Assembly (NCBI GenBank): GCA_001465935.1
Contig: LNKV01000023.1
Coordinates: forward strand, 372,001-436,000
From: Clarireedia homoeocarpa
Taxonomy: Eukaryota > Ascomycota > Leotiomycetes > Helotiales > Rutstroemiaceae
Direction of reading: 5' to 3'
Length of the DNA: 64,000 bases
The translations under genes and the position numbers were made by a program. Position 1 is the stretch's first letter; the number at the start of each line of letters is the position of its first letter. Positions 45,795 through 55,080 of this stretch are shown one piece after another. The notes beneath the pieces were generated by a model that ran no database searches, had not been told where the DNA came from, and was given only the letters and a program-made list of their open reading frames with translations.

Positions 45795-47050
45795 CTCGGC
45801 TGTGCTGGTAGATTGGTTGGGATTAAAAGCTCAAAAATAAGAAGATAAAATCCGAGGAGCTTCATAGTGTATTGACCGTTTTCTTATAATGTTAGATATC
45901 TCAGCCTGATGCGGCTGAGCGGTTAAATTCAATTTGCCAATGCGAGGTGAATACCAAGACGAATGTGTTACACTTACTTATGTGCGCAGCCCCACCTCCA
46001 AATGCATTCTGTACATCAACCCGACCAGTAGAAATATAAGTGGGTAAGGCGTTCTTGAGGCTGCATAGTAAGCTAGCAGCATCGTAACAGATATACCCTA
46101 GTAGTGTTGAATCGCAAGGAATCTATAAGTAGTATCTACTCCTTGATCTTCTCCTTGTCAACCATGGGCAGATACTAGAATTTATCATTTGAATCAGCAC
46201 GAGGCTTCTTACAACAACTTGCCTAATAGCTACACCGAGTTTTGCTACTCCTACGATATGTCTACCTCGGATAAGTAAATTGCATCTGTTCTCGTTTGTT
46301 TGGTCTTATACTTATACGTTTTGACATTAGTAGCAAACATACTGAAGTCGTCACTTTTAATGATGAGGATCGTCCTTGGGTGGATAGTTATATCGAGGTT
46401 GTTGTTTCCAACCCACAAAAGAATGTAACGCATTCGTACTGAAACATCTGTAGCCACCAACTCTTCGTGTCGGAGATCAAGTGTATCTACTAAACTCTAG
46501 TGGATCTCGGGAGGGTCCGTATGTCATTGCATCACTTCCCTCTGATGGAAGATGTACTCTTAGTCTTGAAAACGGCCAAGCTGTGCAAAACGGCAATGAG
46601 ATAGAGCTACGTTACGTGGAAGCTGCCTGAGTATGAATAACCAGGCTATCAGTGGCTTTTCTATATCTTGTATACTAGGAAAGCCTTGAAGTTTCATGCA
46701 CTTTGTATCGTCCACCCTTGCGTTTTCCTGCTGTGTTACTATACGGATCCATGCTTATCGTGCGCTCTGCAAAATATTGCCTAATTCAGTCCAACTGCGA
46801 CTTTTGGAGGGCGACCAAGCCCGGCTCAGTGATCAATTTGTAGGAAGACTAGCGTCAGCATTCCACTGCTTCAACTGATTTACAGCTTACAGCCCACGAC
46901 CAGGTAAGGCAGATTACGCCTCATGAATCCCCACCTCGACAACTATCGAGCATGCTGGTGAGAAAATAGGTATCTGGGTTCCCGTTTACAATTCTCGGGT
47001 TTCTGCATAATCGCACTTATTCTGAAGTTCTGATATGTTGCAAATTAAAA
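45795..47050. other. Decayed intergenic stretch between DUF6594 and caspase genes
   Basis: Holds at least two coding-like fragments without usable starts: the one at 46455-46630 and, on the minus strand at about 45980-46095, a frame reading DAASLLCSLKNALPTYISTG. They look like remains of other accessory genes. Confidence 0.4.
46455..46630 (+). pseudogene. Orphan 3' exon-like fragment, ~57 aa
   Basis: A TAG directly before 46455 may be a splice acceptor (CTGTAG). From there the frame is clean to TGA at 46630, with VGDQVYLL, REGPYVIASLPSDGRCTLSL and NGNEIELRYVEAA. The GDxVYL...GPY pattern resembles the C-terminal domain of some retroelement integrases and similar fungal ORFs; I cannot place it firmly. 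No upstream exon joins it with a usable intron. Confidence 0.3.
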
Positions 47051-49012
47051 ATGTCTCACACAATATGTGATCAGCGTACTATCGTTACAAATTATGCCAT
47101 TTTAATCGGCATCGACAACTACTTGAAGCGTCCTTTAACAAGTTGCGAGCGAGATGTACAAGATATCAAGGATTGTCTTGGGAAGATGTCGAATCCTGTT
47201 TATATTCAGATGATCACAACCCAGAGCTCGGATATAACATCCTGTGACTCGATCGAAATTCCGGTACTCTGGCCATCATATGAGAATGTAACTTCTACTT
47301 TCCAGAAGATCACTTCTCTAGCAAATGCTGGGGATTTCGTCTATATCCACTATTCTGGACATGGAACTCGGACACCATCAGTACCTTATGATGAATTCTC
47401 CAACAAGGCCACAGGGGATCTAGCGTTGGTTCTACTCACAGAGGGGAACAACGAGTGCTATCTTAAGGGCTCGAGATTAGCGGTCGCATTGAAGGCTATG
47501 GTCGATAAGGGGATAGTGGTAACTCTTGTTCTGGATTGTTGTTTTTCTGCAGCTGCATACCGTGATGGCGATCCTACTATCCGGTTTCTCCCTTATGATT
47601 CTGAGATCGACTCAAATTCCCCACCGAGCCTTGAAGGAAGCCTTGAGGACAGCATTGGAGATAGAGTTGAACGTTCGGCAAGCCGCGATGCGTCCATGCT
47701 ACCCAATTGGTTCATAAACCCAGATGGATACGCCATACTCACTGCATGTGGTCCTCACCAATTTGCCAAAGGACTCACATTTGACGGGCAGACCTATGGA
47801 GCATTATCGTACTTTCTACTCAGAACGTTCAAGGAATACAGCGGCCTCACGAAGAAACATAAGCATATCTATCATCACCTTTGTGCTATGTTCCTGGCGT
47901 CAGGGCAGCCGCAGAATCCTGTACTTTACGGGAATAAGGAACAAGGCTTCTTCGGTCATATCAATGCGAGGATTGATATAACACCAATTTCAATCATTGT
48001 ACGGAATGGAGAATACCAACTACAAGCCGGCCAGGCACATGGAGTTTGTGATGATGATCAGTTCACCGTATACCCTTGGAGTACAACGGAAAGCGACTTT
48101 ATCTCAAAGGAAGGTCTAGTAATTGCGAAGGTTACCCAAGCTAGACCTCTTACATCATCTTTAGAGGTATTGGGAGCGCCATCTGTCCTTAATCAGACAG
48201 ATTTGATCGCGTACCCTCTTACCCGATTAGCCCTTGGAAAATTTCCAATACAACTCGCTTCTAGCCTTCCAAATCGAGATGAATATCTTGCAGCTCTCAG
48301 AGAACAATCACTTAATGCTCATATCGACATCGACCAGCATCCATTTTCATGGAAGCTTTTAGTGAATAAGCACAAGGAGTACGAGATTCTGAACGAATTC
48401 AATCAGAAGATCAATAATCTACCTACTATGTTGCAGGATCAAACAGATATCAGCGTTATTTGTGATATTATAGAGCACTTATCTAGGAACAAACTGGTCC
48501 GAGATCTGAGAAATAAGACACCAGCAGATCCTTTCAAGGAGTCTTTTGAGGCTCAGATCATCCGATCCGGGGAATTTTTCAACCCAGAATATGTAATAGA
48601 AGTAGAGCAAGGTAAAAACAATAAGTTTGAGTTGAAAGTGGAAAACAAAGGAAATAAGGTGCTGTATGTCTATATTTATAATATAGGTGCGTATTGGGAA
48701 GTACAAAATATATACTCTGGGAGTTATGTAGTCATCCCTCCACAAGATAACAATAATCGGTTTACGGGCATCTTCAAGACGAAGATAGGAACAATAGTTC
48801 CACCGGAGATGATAAAGGAAGGATATCATCAGTGCGAAGACATTATAAAAGTCTTTGTTACCTCTAGGCCGACGTCGTTTGAGTTGTTGGAGTTGCCCGA
48901 GCTTAGTAAATCGGTTAATAGGGGTGCAATTGGCAGGACTGGCCGAGAAGATAGTGCTGCACCGGAGGAATGGGCTGCATTTAATTTTCCTATTCGCACC
49001 TTTTTAAATTAG
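47051..49012 (+). CDS. Caspase-fold (C14-like) peptidase with C-terminal extension, 653 aa
   Basis: A single exon starting at an ATG. The N-terminal ~300 residues form a caspase/metacaspase-like domain: YAILIGIDNYLKRPLTSCERDV at the start, the catalytic His in YIHYSGHGTR (His104) and the Cys in LVLDCCFSA (Cys164, second of the pair). Both dyad residues are in place, so it may be active. The middle (about 320-500) is unassigned. The last ~130 residues (FELKVENKGNKVLYVYIYNIG) look like a beta-rich, DUF4384-like region, which I have seen tied to such peptidases. There is no signal peptide or TM segment. It converges on the TPR-CHAT gene with 438 bp between stops. Substrate unknown; a cell-death or self-recognition role is inference. 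Confidence 0.85.
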   Translation: MSHTICDQRTIVTNYAILIGIDNYLKRPLTSCERDVQDIKDCLGKMSNPVYIQMITTQSSDITSCDSIEIPVLWPSYENVTSTFQKITSLANAGDFVYIHYSGHGTRTPSVPYDEFSNKATGDLALVLLTEGNNECYLKGSRLAVALKAMVDKGIVVTLVLDCCFSAAAYRDGDPTIRFLPYDSEIDSNSPPSLEGSLEDSIGDRVERSASRDASMLPNWFINPDGYAILTACGPHQFAKGLTFDGQTYGALSYFLLRTFKEYSGLTKKHKHIYHHLCAMFLASGQPQNPVLYGNKEQGFFGHINARIDITPISIIVRNGEYQLQAGQAHGVCDDDQFTVYPWSTTESDFISKEGLVIAKVTQARPLTSSLEVLGAPSVLNQTDLIAYPLTRLALGKFPIQLASSLPNRDEYLAALREQSLNAHIDIDQHPFSWKLLVNKHKEYEILNEFNQKINNLPTMLQDQTDISVICDIIEHLSRNKLVRDLRNKTPADPFKESFEAQIIRSGEFFNPEYVIEVEQGKNNKFELKVENKGNKVLYVYIYNIGAYWEVQNIYSGSYVVIPPQDNNNRFTGIFKTKIGTIVPPEMIKEGYHQCEDIIKVFVTSRPTSFELLELPELSKSVNRGAIGRTGREDSAAPEEWAAFNFPIRTFLN

Positions 49013-49450
49013 ATACTGAATGTTAGGGTTAGGATATAGAGCAGGTCACATATTCTCAGAGGATGCCGCATTATTTCTATAGCTAGCACATTTGTTGCCC
49101 ACTCGTACTGAGATAGAATTGGAGGGAACGGATTTTTCTCTTTCTGTAACTCCTAGTTTTATAATCAAAATACAACATTTACCATTGCCTTTTCTTGCAG
49201 CTCTTACATCGAAAGCTAGTATCTCATTTAGAGAAATATCAAGGAACGAGTCGGGAAACAGTAGCGCAAGATCATGCGTTCAGAACTTCAGTAAACAACA
49301 TAAACATAAATGAGCCAAGCTATAGATCTATATACATGAAAAAAAAAAAAGTGAAACATAATAATGGGGCTAATCCATGTTGAGCCTTAATGAGCGATCC
49401 ATCCCTTGATAACAAACTTCCGCACAATATCAAGTCTAAATAAAAGACAT
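49013..49450. other. Intergenic between caspase-like and TPR-CHAT genes
   Basis: AT-rich, with a run of ten A at about 49341-49350. Only 3' UTR sequence is expected here. Confidence 0.4.
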
Positions 49451-52138
49451 TTAAACGCCAAAATGAACATAAGGAACCCACAGTCCTGGCTTTTCATCCT
49501 CATCGCACAAGAAAGCAGTTCTCGGCAATCTGTTATCTCTGTGACCTTCGTCACTTGTACTCTTAGTATCTCTTCTATCTTCCATCAAGGGCGGGTCTAC
49601 AGTTGTAACTGATTTTCTTCCACGTCTCGCATCTCCTACACCTACCCACTGGTCTCGAAGCTCTCTGGTGGCCCTATGAAGCCCCTGACACACCGATTCA
49701 TCTGTCATACCTCCTTTACTTATCTCTTCATATGTGATTCTCGCCATATCAACGCAGGTTTGGTCGTTAACCTCCCATAGAGTGCCAATAACATGACGGA
49801 AACCAGCTAACTGATATGCACTGATCAGATGAATGTTCTCGTCGACAAACTTCTCGCCTTTGATTCGACCAGTGCCGCACGCTGAGAGGTAGGCAAGAAA
49901 GGGTGAGCGTTCACGGAGGTTCAATTCTAGAAGATTAGCTACCGTTAACGGATCGCTCCCCCCATCCTCTAGAAGTAAATGGCTCTTCGATGGATCATCA
50001 TCGTCTGTACAGCCATGGCCAGCGAAATGGAATATATTGCAATGCCTCAAATGTGACATGATATCTTGCTTGCGTCGCCCAGGCTCAATAGACTCTAATC
50101 CCATTGATTGGCACAGGCCATGTAGCATCTCAACCTCTCCCCTTGCAAAAGGGAGAGGAGGGCTTCCTGGCGTATGGTCCATAGCGATAAGAAGCGCTCG
50201 CGCCGGAACGGATAGAGTACCTTGCGGATTACGCCGTTGGCGGCGGCCGTGTATAATTGCTTTGATAGATGAGCTGTATGACGATATGACCCTGTCCAGC
50301 ACTGTTTCAGTAGAGCCATTAGTGTGACATCCCGCTGCGTGGAGTGGGAATTTGCTTAGTGGACCGGTAGGAATCCACCATATACGAGGCCAGCGACCGT
50401 CGGAGGGTTGTTTAGTGAATCCCATTGTATCGAGAACCGGCTGCGCTATAGTCTCCCATAGCCACTCAAGAATTTTTGGAGCCGCTAAATCTCCCATCGT
50501 ACGATCTCGAATATCATTGGCATGAAGGCGAGGTAGCTCTAGAGACTGGAATTGACGGTTCTTGATAATCAAGGCGTCACAGCGGTATTCGCTGATATTG
50601 ATGACAACGATCGGACCATCCTTTGCAGCGGTCCTTAATTCGTCCTTCGATGGGGCAAGAAGAAATCGATCAAATCCTGGCAACTTCCGAATTTTCTGGA
50701 TCTTCTCTTCTAACTTCAGCCCAGCATTGTAGCGTTGATCGACATGATATTTCATTAGCGTTTTCGGAGTATCCAGTTGATTTCGAAGGTTAATATATTC
50801 TTCTGCAAGCTGGGGATGCTCTTGCTGAAGCTCGAATATATCGGCACGTATCTCATTCAGGGATCCTGCGATTACTTCACGACCAAGTTCCAAGAGTTGT
50901 ATTGCATCAAAGGGCGTTTTCGTTGCATTTAATGCGATAGCCGCCGCATCTGAAGCCAAGCCGGAAACCTGTACGAGTAGACGTTGCTTATCCGAGGCTT
51001 CAAGAGAACGGGGTGCGAGTATAGGAACTAGAGAGATGGTTTTAAAGGCAGTTTGAAATGCTTCTCGCCAGTTTTTAGCATCGGCGTGCAATGCAAGCAA
51101 GTTCATACCAGGGAGCAAACGATCACTGACGAGGGACCGAGAATTTTCAAGGGCCTCTTGGAAGTGTTGGCTAGCTATTTCGAGATCAGCTATTGCTCCT
51201 TTGGCACAGTATCTCTCATAGTATCCTGCCCCAAGGCCGTGAAGTAGAGAAGCCCGGTCAGGATGATCTACTGATGTACTAGTAACAGCCGTTTGAAAGT
51301 GTTGAATAGCTGTTTCGAGATCAGCTATTGCTCCTTTGGCATGGTATCTGTGATAATATCCTTTCCCAAGGCCATGAAATCGAGAAGCCCGGTGAGGATG
51401 ATCTATCCGTGTCTTATTAAGAGCTTCTTGCTTCCAGTGAATAGCTATATCAAGATCGGCTATAGCTCTCGTAGCTTCATATTTATCATAATGTATTTTT
51501 CCAAGAGTTGTAAATCGAGAAGTCTGATCAAAATCATTTGCTGGGGCTTTATTAAGAGATTTTTGGACCAGCTCAATAGCTGTATTGAGATCGGCTATAG
51601 CTCCTGTAGCATAGTATCTATTACCGTATGCTATTCCAAGACTATGAAGTTGAACAGCCTGACTAAAATCATCTGCTGCGGCCTTATCAAGGGCTTCTTG
51701 GTACTGCTGAATAGCTATATTGAGGTCGGTTATAGCTCCTATAGCTTCGTATCTATTAAGATACCCTAACCCAAGACGATGAAGTCGAGATGCTTGGTCA
51801 GGATCATCTACCGGGGTCTTATTAAGGGCTTCTTGGTATTGCTGAATAGCTGCATCGAGGTCGGTTATATTTCTTAGAGCTTCATATCTATCATGATATC
51901 CTACTCCAAGATCTTGAAGTCGAGAAGCCTGGTCAGGATGATCCACCGGAGTCTTATTAAGAGCTTCTTGGTATTGCTGAATAGCTATATTGAGATCATT
52001 TATAACTTGTGTATCTTGGTATCTGTAATAATATACTGCCCCAAGACCGTGATGTCGACGAGCTCGGCTAGGATGGTTTGCTGGTGTTTTACCAAGGGCT
52101 TCTTCAAGTTGTTGGATAGTTGTATTGAGATCGGACAT
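49451..52138 (-). CDS. TPR-CHAT protein, 895 aa
   Basis: A single exon. Residues 1-~315 are seven tandem 45-residue units of tetratricopeptide type, such as ITDLNIAIQQYQEALDK followed by GIAYGNRYYATGA, and an eighth partial unit leads to a helical linker. The CHAT domain (about 510-880) shows HFAGHGC (His708) and LSACGTG (Cys754), the caspase-clan dyad, then HVIGTLWEVND. CHAT proteins are predicted or known proteases; the bacterial TPR-CHAT partner of the type III-E CRISPR effector is one. The units are close to each other at the DNA level too. The start Met falls exactly where each unit has Ile (MSDLN against ITDLN), so the frame may have lost an upstream part; LTR-like DNA begins one base outside the ATG. 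Confidence 0.88.
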   Translation of the reverse strand: MSDLNTTIQQLEEALGKTPANHPSRARRHHGLGAVYYYRYQDTQVINDLNIAIQQYQEALNKTPVDHPDQASRLQDLGVGYHDRYEALRNITDLDAAIQQYQEALNKTPVDDPDQASRLHRLGLGYLNRYEAIGAITDLNIAIQQYQEALDKAAADDFSQAVQLHSLGIAYGNRYYATGAIADLNTAIELVQKSLNKAPANDFDQTSRFTTLGKIHYDKYEATRAIADLDIAIHWKQEALNKTRIDHPHRASRFHGLGKGYYHRYHAKGAIADLETAIQHFQTAVTSTSVDHPDRASLLHGLGAGYYERYCAKGAIADLEIASQHFQEALENSRSLVSDRLLPGMNLLALHADAKNWREAFQTAFKTISLVPILAPRSLEASDKQRLLVQVSGLASDAAAIALNATKTPFDAIQLLELGREVIAGSLNEIRADIFELQQEHPQLAEEYINLRNQLDTPKTLMKYHVDQRYNAGLKLEEKIQKIRKLPGFDRFLLAPSKDELRTAAKDGPIVVINISEYRCDALIIKNRQFQSLELPRLHANDIRDRTMGDLAAPKILEWLWETIAQPVLDTMGFTKQPSDGRWPRIWWIPTGPLSKFPLHAAGCHTNGSTETVLDRVISSYSSSIKAIIHGRRQRRNPQGTLSVPARALLIAMDHTPGSPPLPFARGEVEMLHGLCQSMGLESIEPGRRKQDIMSHLRHCNIFHFAGHGCTDDDDPSKSHLLLEDGGSDPLTVANLLELNLRERSPFLAYLSACGTGRIKGEKFVDENIHLISAYQLAGFRHVIGTLWEVNDQTCVDMARITYEEISKGGMTDESVCQGLHRATRELRDQWVGVGDARRGRKSVTTVDPPLMEDRRDTKSTSDEGHRDNRLPRTAFLCDEDEKPGLWVPYVHFGV
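51190..52138 (-). repeat. Seven ~135-bp tandem coding repeats (TPR units)
   Basis: Recurring DNA such as GCTTCTTGGTATTGCTGAATAGCT appears about every 135 bp on the plus strand. The repeats are in frame and are the TPR units described for the TPR-CHAT gene. Confidence 0.85.
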
Positions 52139-52789
52139 AGTGTTACGTCCTTGCCTACTAGGTCACGTGGAAGTGTCCTAGGTCGGGTTTAATTCCGGTC
52201 GGCGACTAGGATTGATGAGGTTATAGGTTTATTACTGAGGACTTCAAGCAAGAAACTCTCTCCGGAGGAATAGTGTTAGAGTAAACTAATATAAGTTAAC
52301 TTTAGAATTATTAGAATTAATTTTAGAGTAGATTTAGCCTTAGGATGCCTGCACTGGCGGACGGGCCCCATCAAAAATCGACGACAATAATGATATTGTT
52401 GTATAACTTACCTTCGAATGGGATTTGGGGGGAATACTCAACGGGGTGGATATCGCATATATTGGGATTAACTTATACTCGAATTTGAAGCATCTCCGAG
52501 CGATATTTCAGCGGATATGGAGCTAACCCTAATAAATCGACGTGACCTAAATGGACTTGACCCCCTCGGCAAATCGACGCTAAATTGTTGGGTGGGAAAC
52601 AAATAGACTTGACCCCAAGTCCATTTTTATACAATGCTTTTCTTATATATTATATTTGTTTTATATAAAGTATTTATGCTTCGTTGCAATCCTAATATTA
52701 TAAGTTGTGTACTTAACAAATATTAATTTGATATTTTATTTAATTGAATCTTTATTTATATATTGTTGTTATAACGATTTGGACTGAAC
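52139..52789. other. AT-rich stretch with LTR-like start
   Basis: Begins TGTTACGTCC at 52140 with nearby CTAGG motifs (GTCCTAGG at 52176, GACTAGGAT near 52205), as in some fungal LTR ends. Further right a motif AAATNGACTTGACCCC occurs twice (about 52547 and 52601), and the last ~180 bp are very AT-rich. No gene is seen. Confidence 0.4.
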
Positions 52790-52840
52790 CGTCACGATGT
52801 TGCCTGATTCCTTAGATATGAACTCCCCGTTGGTGGGACA
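52790..52840 (+). repeat. Left part of an older, interrupted LTR
   Basis: Begins CGTCACGATGTTGCC, a decayed form of the TGTGACGATG start, and resumes at 54562 after the younger insertion. Joined length would be about 204 bp. Confidence 0.5.
52836..52840. other. Target-site duplication GGACA, left copy
   Basis: GGACA directly precedes the left LTR and is found again directly after the right LTR (54557-54561). Confidence 0.75.
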
Positions 52841-53028
52841 TGTGACGATTCGTACGGAATCGCACACGTAGCTGCATTAGCCTAGCCAGGATACTTCTCT
52901 ATAGGGTATCGCTTCGTACGAGCCCTAAGGCTCTGAGCTATATAAGGTCTCTCTTCTTGTATATAGCTTTAGTTCTGTAGTTCAATATTCTAAGGTCATT
53001 CAGTGTCTTTGTTGGCAGTCTCGTCACA
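52841..53028 (+). repeat. Left LTR, 188 bp
   Basis: Bounded by TGTGACGA and TCGTCACA, with the GGACA duplication just outside. The 3' 55 bp recur at 54502-54556. Confidence 0.8.
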
Positions 53029-53777
53029 TTATATTGAACTCCCCTTGCTTCGCATGTGGTATCATCATCCCGCCAGGAGTGGCATTCTTAAATACTCAAC
53101 TAGGGAGGTGATTTGTGTGCCGACACCTGTGTGCTCAATTCCATAGGTTCCTAAGGCGGATTACACGCGTTGCCATTGGAGAGGCGATAAAAGCAAGCAC
53201 TCGGTTGAGGGTCCTTAGCAACAGTCTCCCCGGGTCCTGAGGGAATCCCGTTAATAGCCGTACCAGGTCTGGCTGGCGGATCAGAGCATGGTAAAAGCAT
53301 GGATTGCAGCCTTTAAGTTTCGTACGAAGCGGGCCGGCGTCTGTAGCATCAGTGTTCGAAAACTCACCGGAGTTGCTTCGCATATTGGCACTTCGCGACC
53401 GACGACTACCTCACTTTCTTGATTTGTACGAACCCACAAATCAACCCACTTATCAGCGTGCTAATTCCGTTGATACGACTCGACTACCTTCCTTTCTCGA
53501 GCTGAACGACTATATTAGTTTATTTCTACAAGTTATAACTTTGTATTTGTATTTATCCTGACTTATCTGTATTCCCCCACCTTCCGGATTTGTACGACCC
53601 TCCTGGATCAACACTTCTTGGCTATATACCTCCTATATAGCTATAACTCGAACTAAAATCCCTTATTCTCAGACAGCTTCGACCCAAAGCTATCCCCCCC
53701 AAGTATTGCTTTTAAGCTCTTGCTTGTCACTCGTTTTATTTATTATCATTATTATCACTTCACTTCTTTAAGAACAA

Positions 53778-53870
53778 TGGAACAGTCAATCACCAACGAA
53801 ATCGTAGCTGAGTTCACAGCTATTCGCCAACAACTCAGTACCCAAGCTGAGGAGTTCGGACGAGAACTCG
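53778..53870 (+). CDS. Gag-like N-terminal fragment, cut by the N gap
   Basis: The ATG at 53778 opens MEQSITNEIVAEFTAIRQQL and continues in frame to the gap. The helical, glutamine-rich start and its place ~750 bp inside the left LTR fit a gag protein; no diagnostic domain is visible in the 31 residues. Confidence 0.45.
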
Positions 53871-54501
53871 NNNNNNNNNNNNNNNNNNNNNNNNNNNNNN
53901 NNNNNNNNNNNNNNNNNNNNNNNNNNNNNNNNNNNNNNNNNNNNNNNNNNNNNNNNNNNNNNNNNNNNNNNNNNNNNNNNNNNNNNNNNNNNNNNNNNNN
54001 NNNNNNNNNNNNNNNNNNNNNNNNNNNNNNNNNNNNNNNNNNNNNNNNNNNNNNNNNNNNNNNNNNNNNNNNNNNNNNNNNNNNNNNNNNNNNNNNNNNN
54101 NNNNNNNNNNNNNNNNNNNNNNNNNNNNNNNNNNNNNNNNNNNNNNNNNNNNNNNNNNNNNNNNNNNNNNNNNNNNNNNNNNNNNNNNNNNNNNNNNNNN
54201 NNNNNNNNNNNNNNNNNNNNNNNNNNNNNNNNNNNNNNNNNNNNNNNNNNNNNNNNNNNNNNNNNNNNNNNNNNNNNNNNNNNNNNNNNNNNNNNNNNNN
54301 NNNNNNNNNNNNNNNNNNNNNNNNNNNNNNNNNNNNNNNNNNNNNNNNNNNNNNNNNNNNNNNNNNNNNNNNNNNNNNNNNNNNNNNNNNNNNNNNNNNN
54401 NNNNNNNNNNNNNNNNNNNNNNNNNNNNNNNNNNNNNNNNNNNNNNNNNNNNNNNNNNNNNNNNNNNNNNNNNNNNNNNNNNNNNNNNNNNNNNNNNNNN
54501 N
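53871..54501. other. Assembly gap (631 N)
   Basis: A run of N within the retrotransposon; the missing length may differ from 631. Confidence 1.
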
Positions 54502-54556
54502 TCTGTAGTTCAATATTCTAAGGTCATTCAGTGTCTTTGTTGGCAGTCTCGTCACA
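54502..54556 (+). repeat. Right LTR, last 55 bp
   Basis: Identical by eye to 52974-53028, followed by the GGACA duplication at 54557-54561. The upstream part lies in the gap. Confidence 0.85.
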
Positions 54557-54561
54557 GGACA

Positions 54562-54714
54562 GGCCTTGAGAATGCCTTAGCGTCCATATAACTCAAAACA
54601 CATGACTCACGTGACCTCTTCCTGTATATAAGCCTTCGGGTTCTTAGAATCCCCTTAGCTCTTTAGTTGTGAATTCTAAGGATATTCAGTGTCTTTATTG
54701 GCAGCATCGTCACA
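54562..54714 (+). repeat. Right part of the older LTR
   Basis: Continues the LTR begun at 52790 and ends GCATCGTCACA. Its final 60 bp are clearly related to the young LTR (ATTCTAAGG...ATTCAGTGTCTTT) but differ at about one base in five. No target duplication is seen for it. Confidence 0.6.
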
Positions 54715-55080
54715 GCGAGTAGAGAAAAGGGGGGAGGGAGAGGGAGAGGGAGAGGGACAAGGGATCTGAGAACGGGCTAGTAAGTAAGTAAGTAAGGAAG
54801 TAAGGCTAGGTAATGAATGGGTAATGAATGTAGTTATTCGAATTTAAGATAAAGTAAAGTATTTATATATTTGCATGACAAATGTCGTCTTTCGCTGCAA
54901 AGTAAATAAATCAATACAAATCAATTGATCAGTACTAGACGAAAATAAAAACTATAAAGTCAAGAACCAAACTCACAACAATAGCAACATATCCAGGTAA
55001 TAACAATAAAATTCATATATTGCCCCCCTTTCTCTCCTTTCTCCCTTCTCCCTTCTTTCCCAACTACACCACCCACCTCA
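54715..55080. other. Intergenic stretch with simple repeats
   Basis: A GGGAGA run (about 54730-54757) and an AGTA run (54779-54798) adjoin the LTR. The rest is AT-rich, presumably the 3' UTR of the next minus-strand gene. Confidence 0.5.

Larger units (their letters stand above)
52841..54556 (+). mobile_element. Young LTR retrotransposon, interior mostly in an assembly gap
   Basis: The left LTR is 52841-53028 (188 bp) with perfect inverted ends TGTGACGA/TCGTCACA and a TATATAAGG promoter-like motif. The visible last 55 bases of the right LTR (54502-54556) match the left one with no difference I can see. A 5-bp target duplication GGACA flanks both sides. Inside, an ATG at 53778 opens a helical gag-like frame (EIVAEFTAIRQQLSTQAEEF) running into the N gap. 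No pol is visible, so copia or gypsy type cannot be decided. The true length is unknown, since 631 N may be a placeholder. The insertion looks recent. Confidence 0.8.

Noticed and set aside
45902..45935. CTGAGCGGTTAAATTC, resembling part of a tRNA
   Set aside because: Only short similarity to D- and T-arm boxes at the wrong spacing; no cloverleaf.
51190..52138. CRISPR-like regular repeats
   Set aside because: Units are ~135 bp, coding and in frame as TPR repeats; there are no spacers and the genome is eukaryotic.
53755..54555. Long ORFs on both strands spanning the N gap
   Set aside because: They are open only because N codons are not counted as stops.
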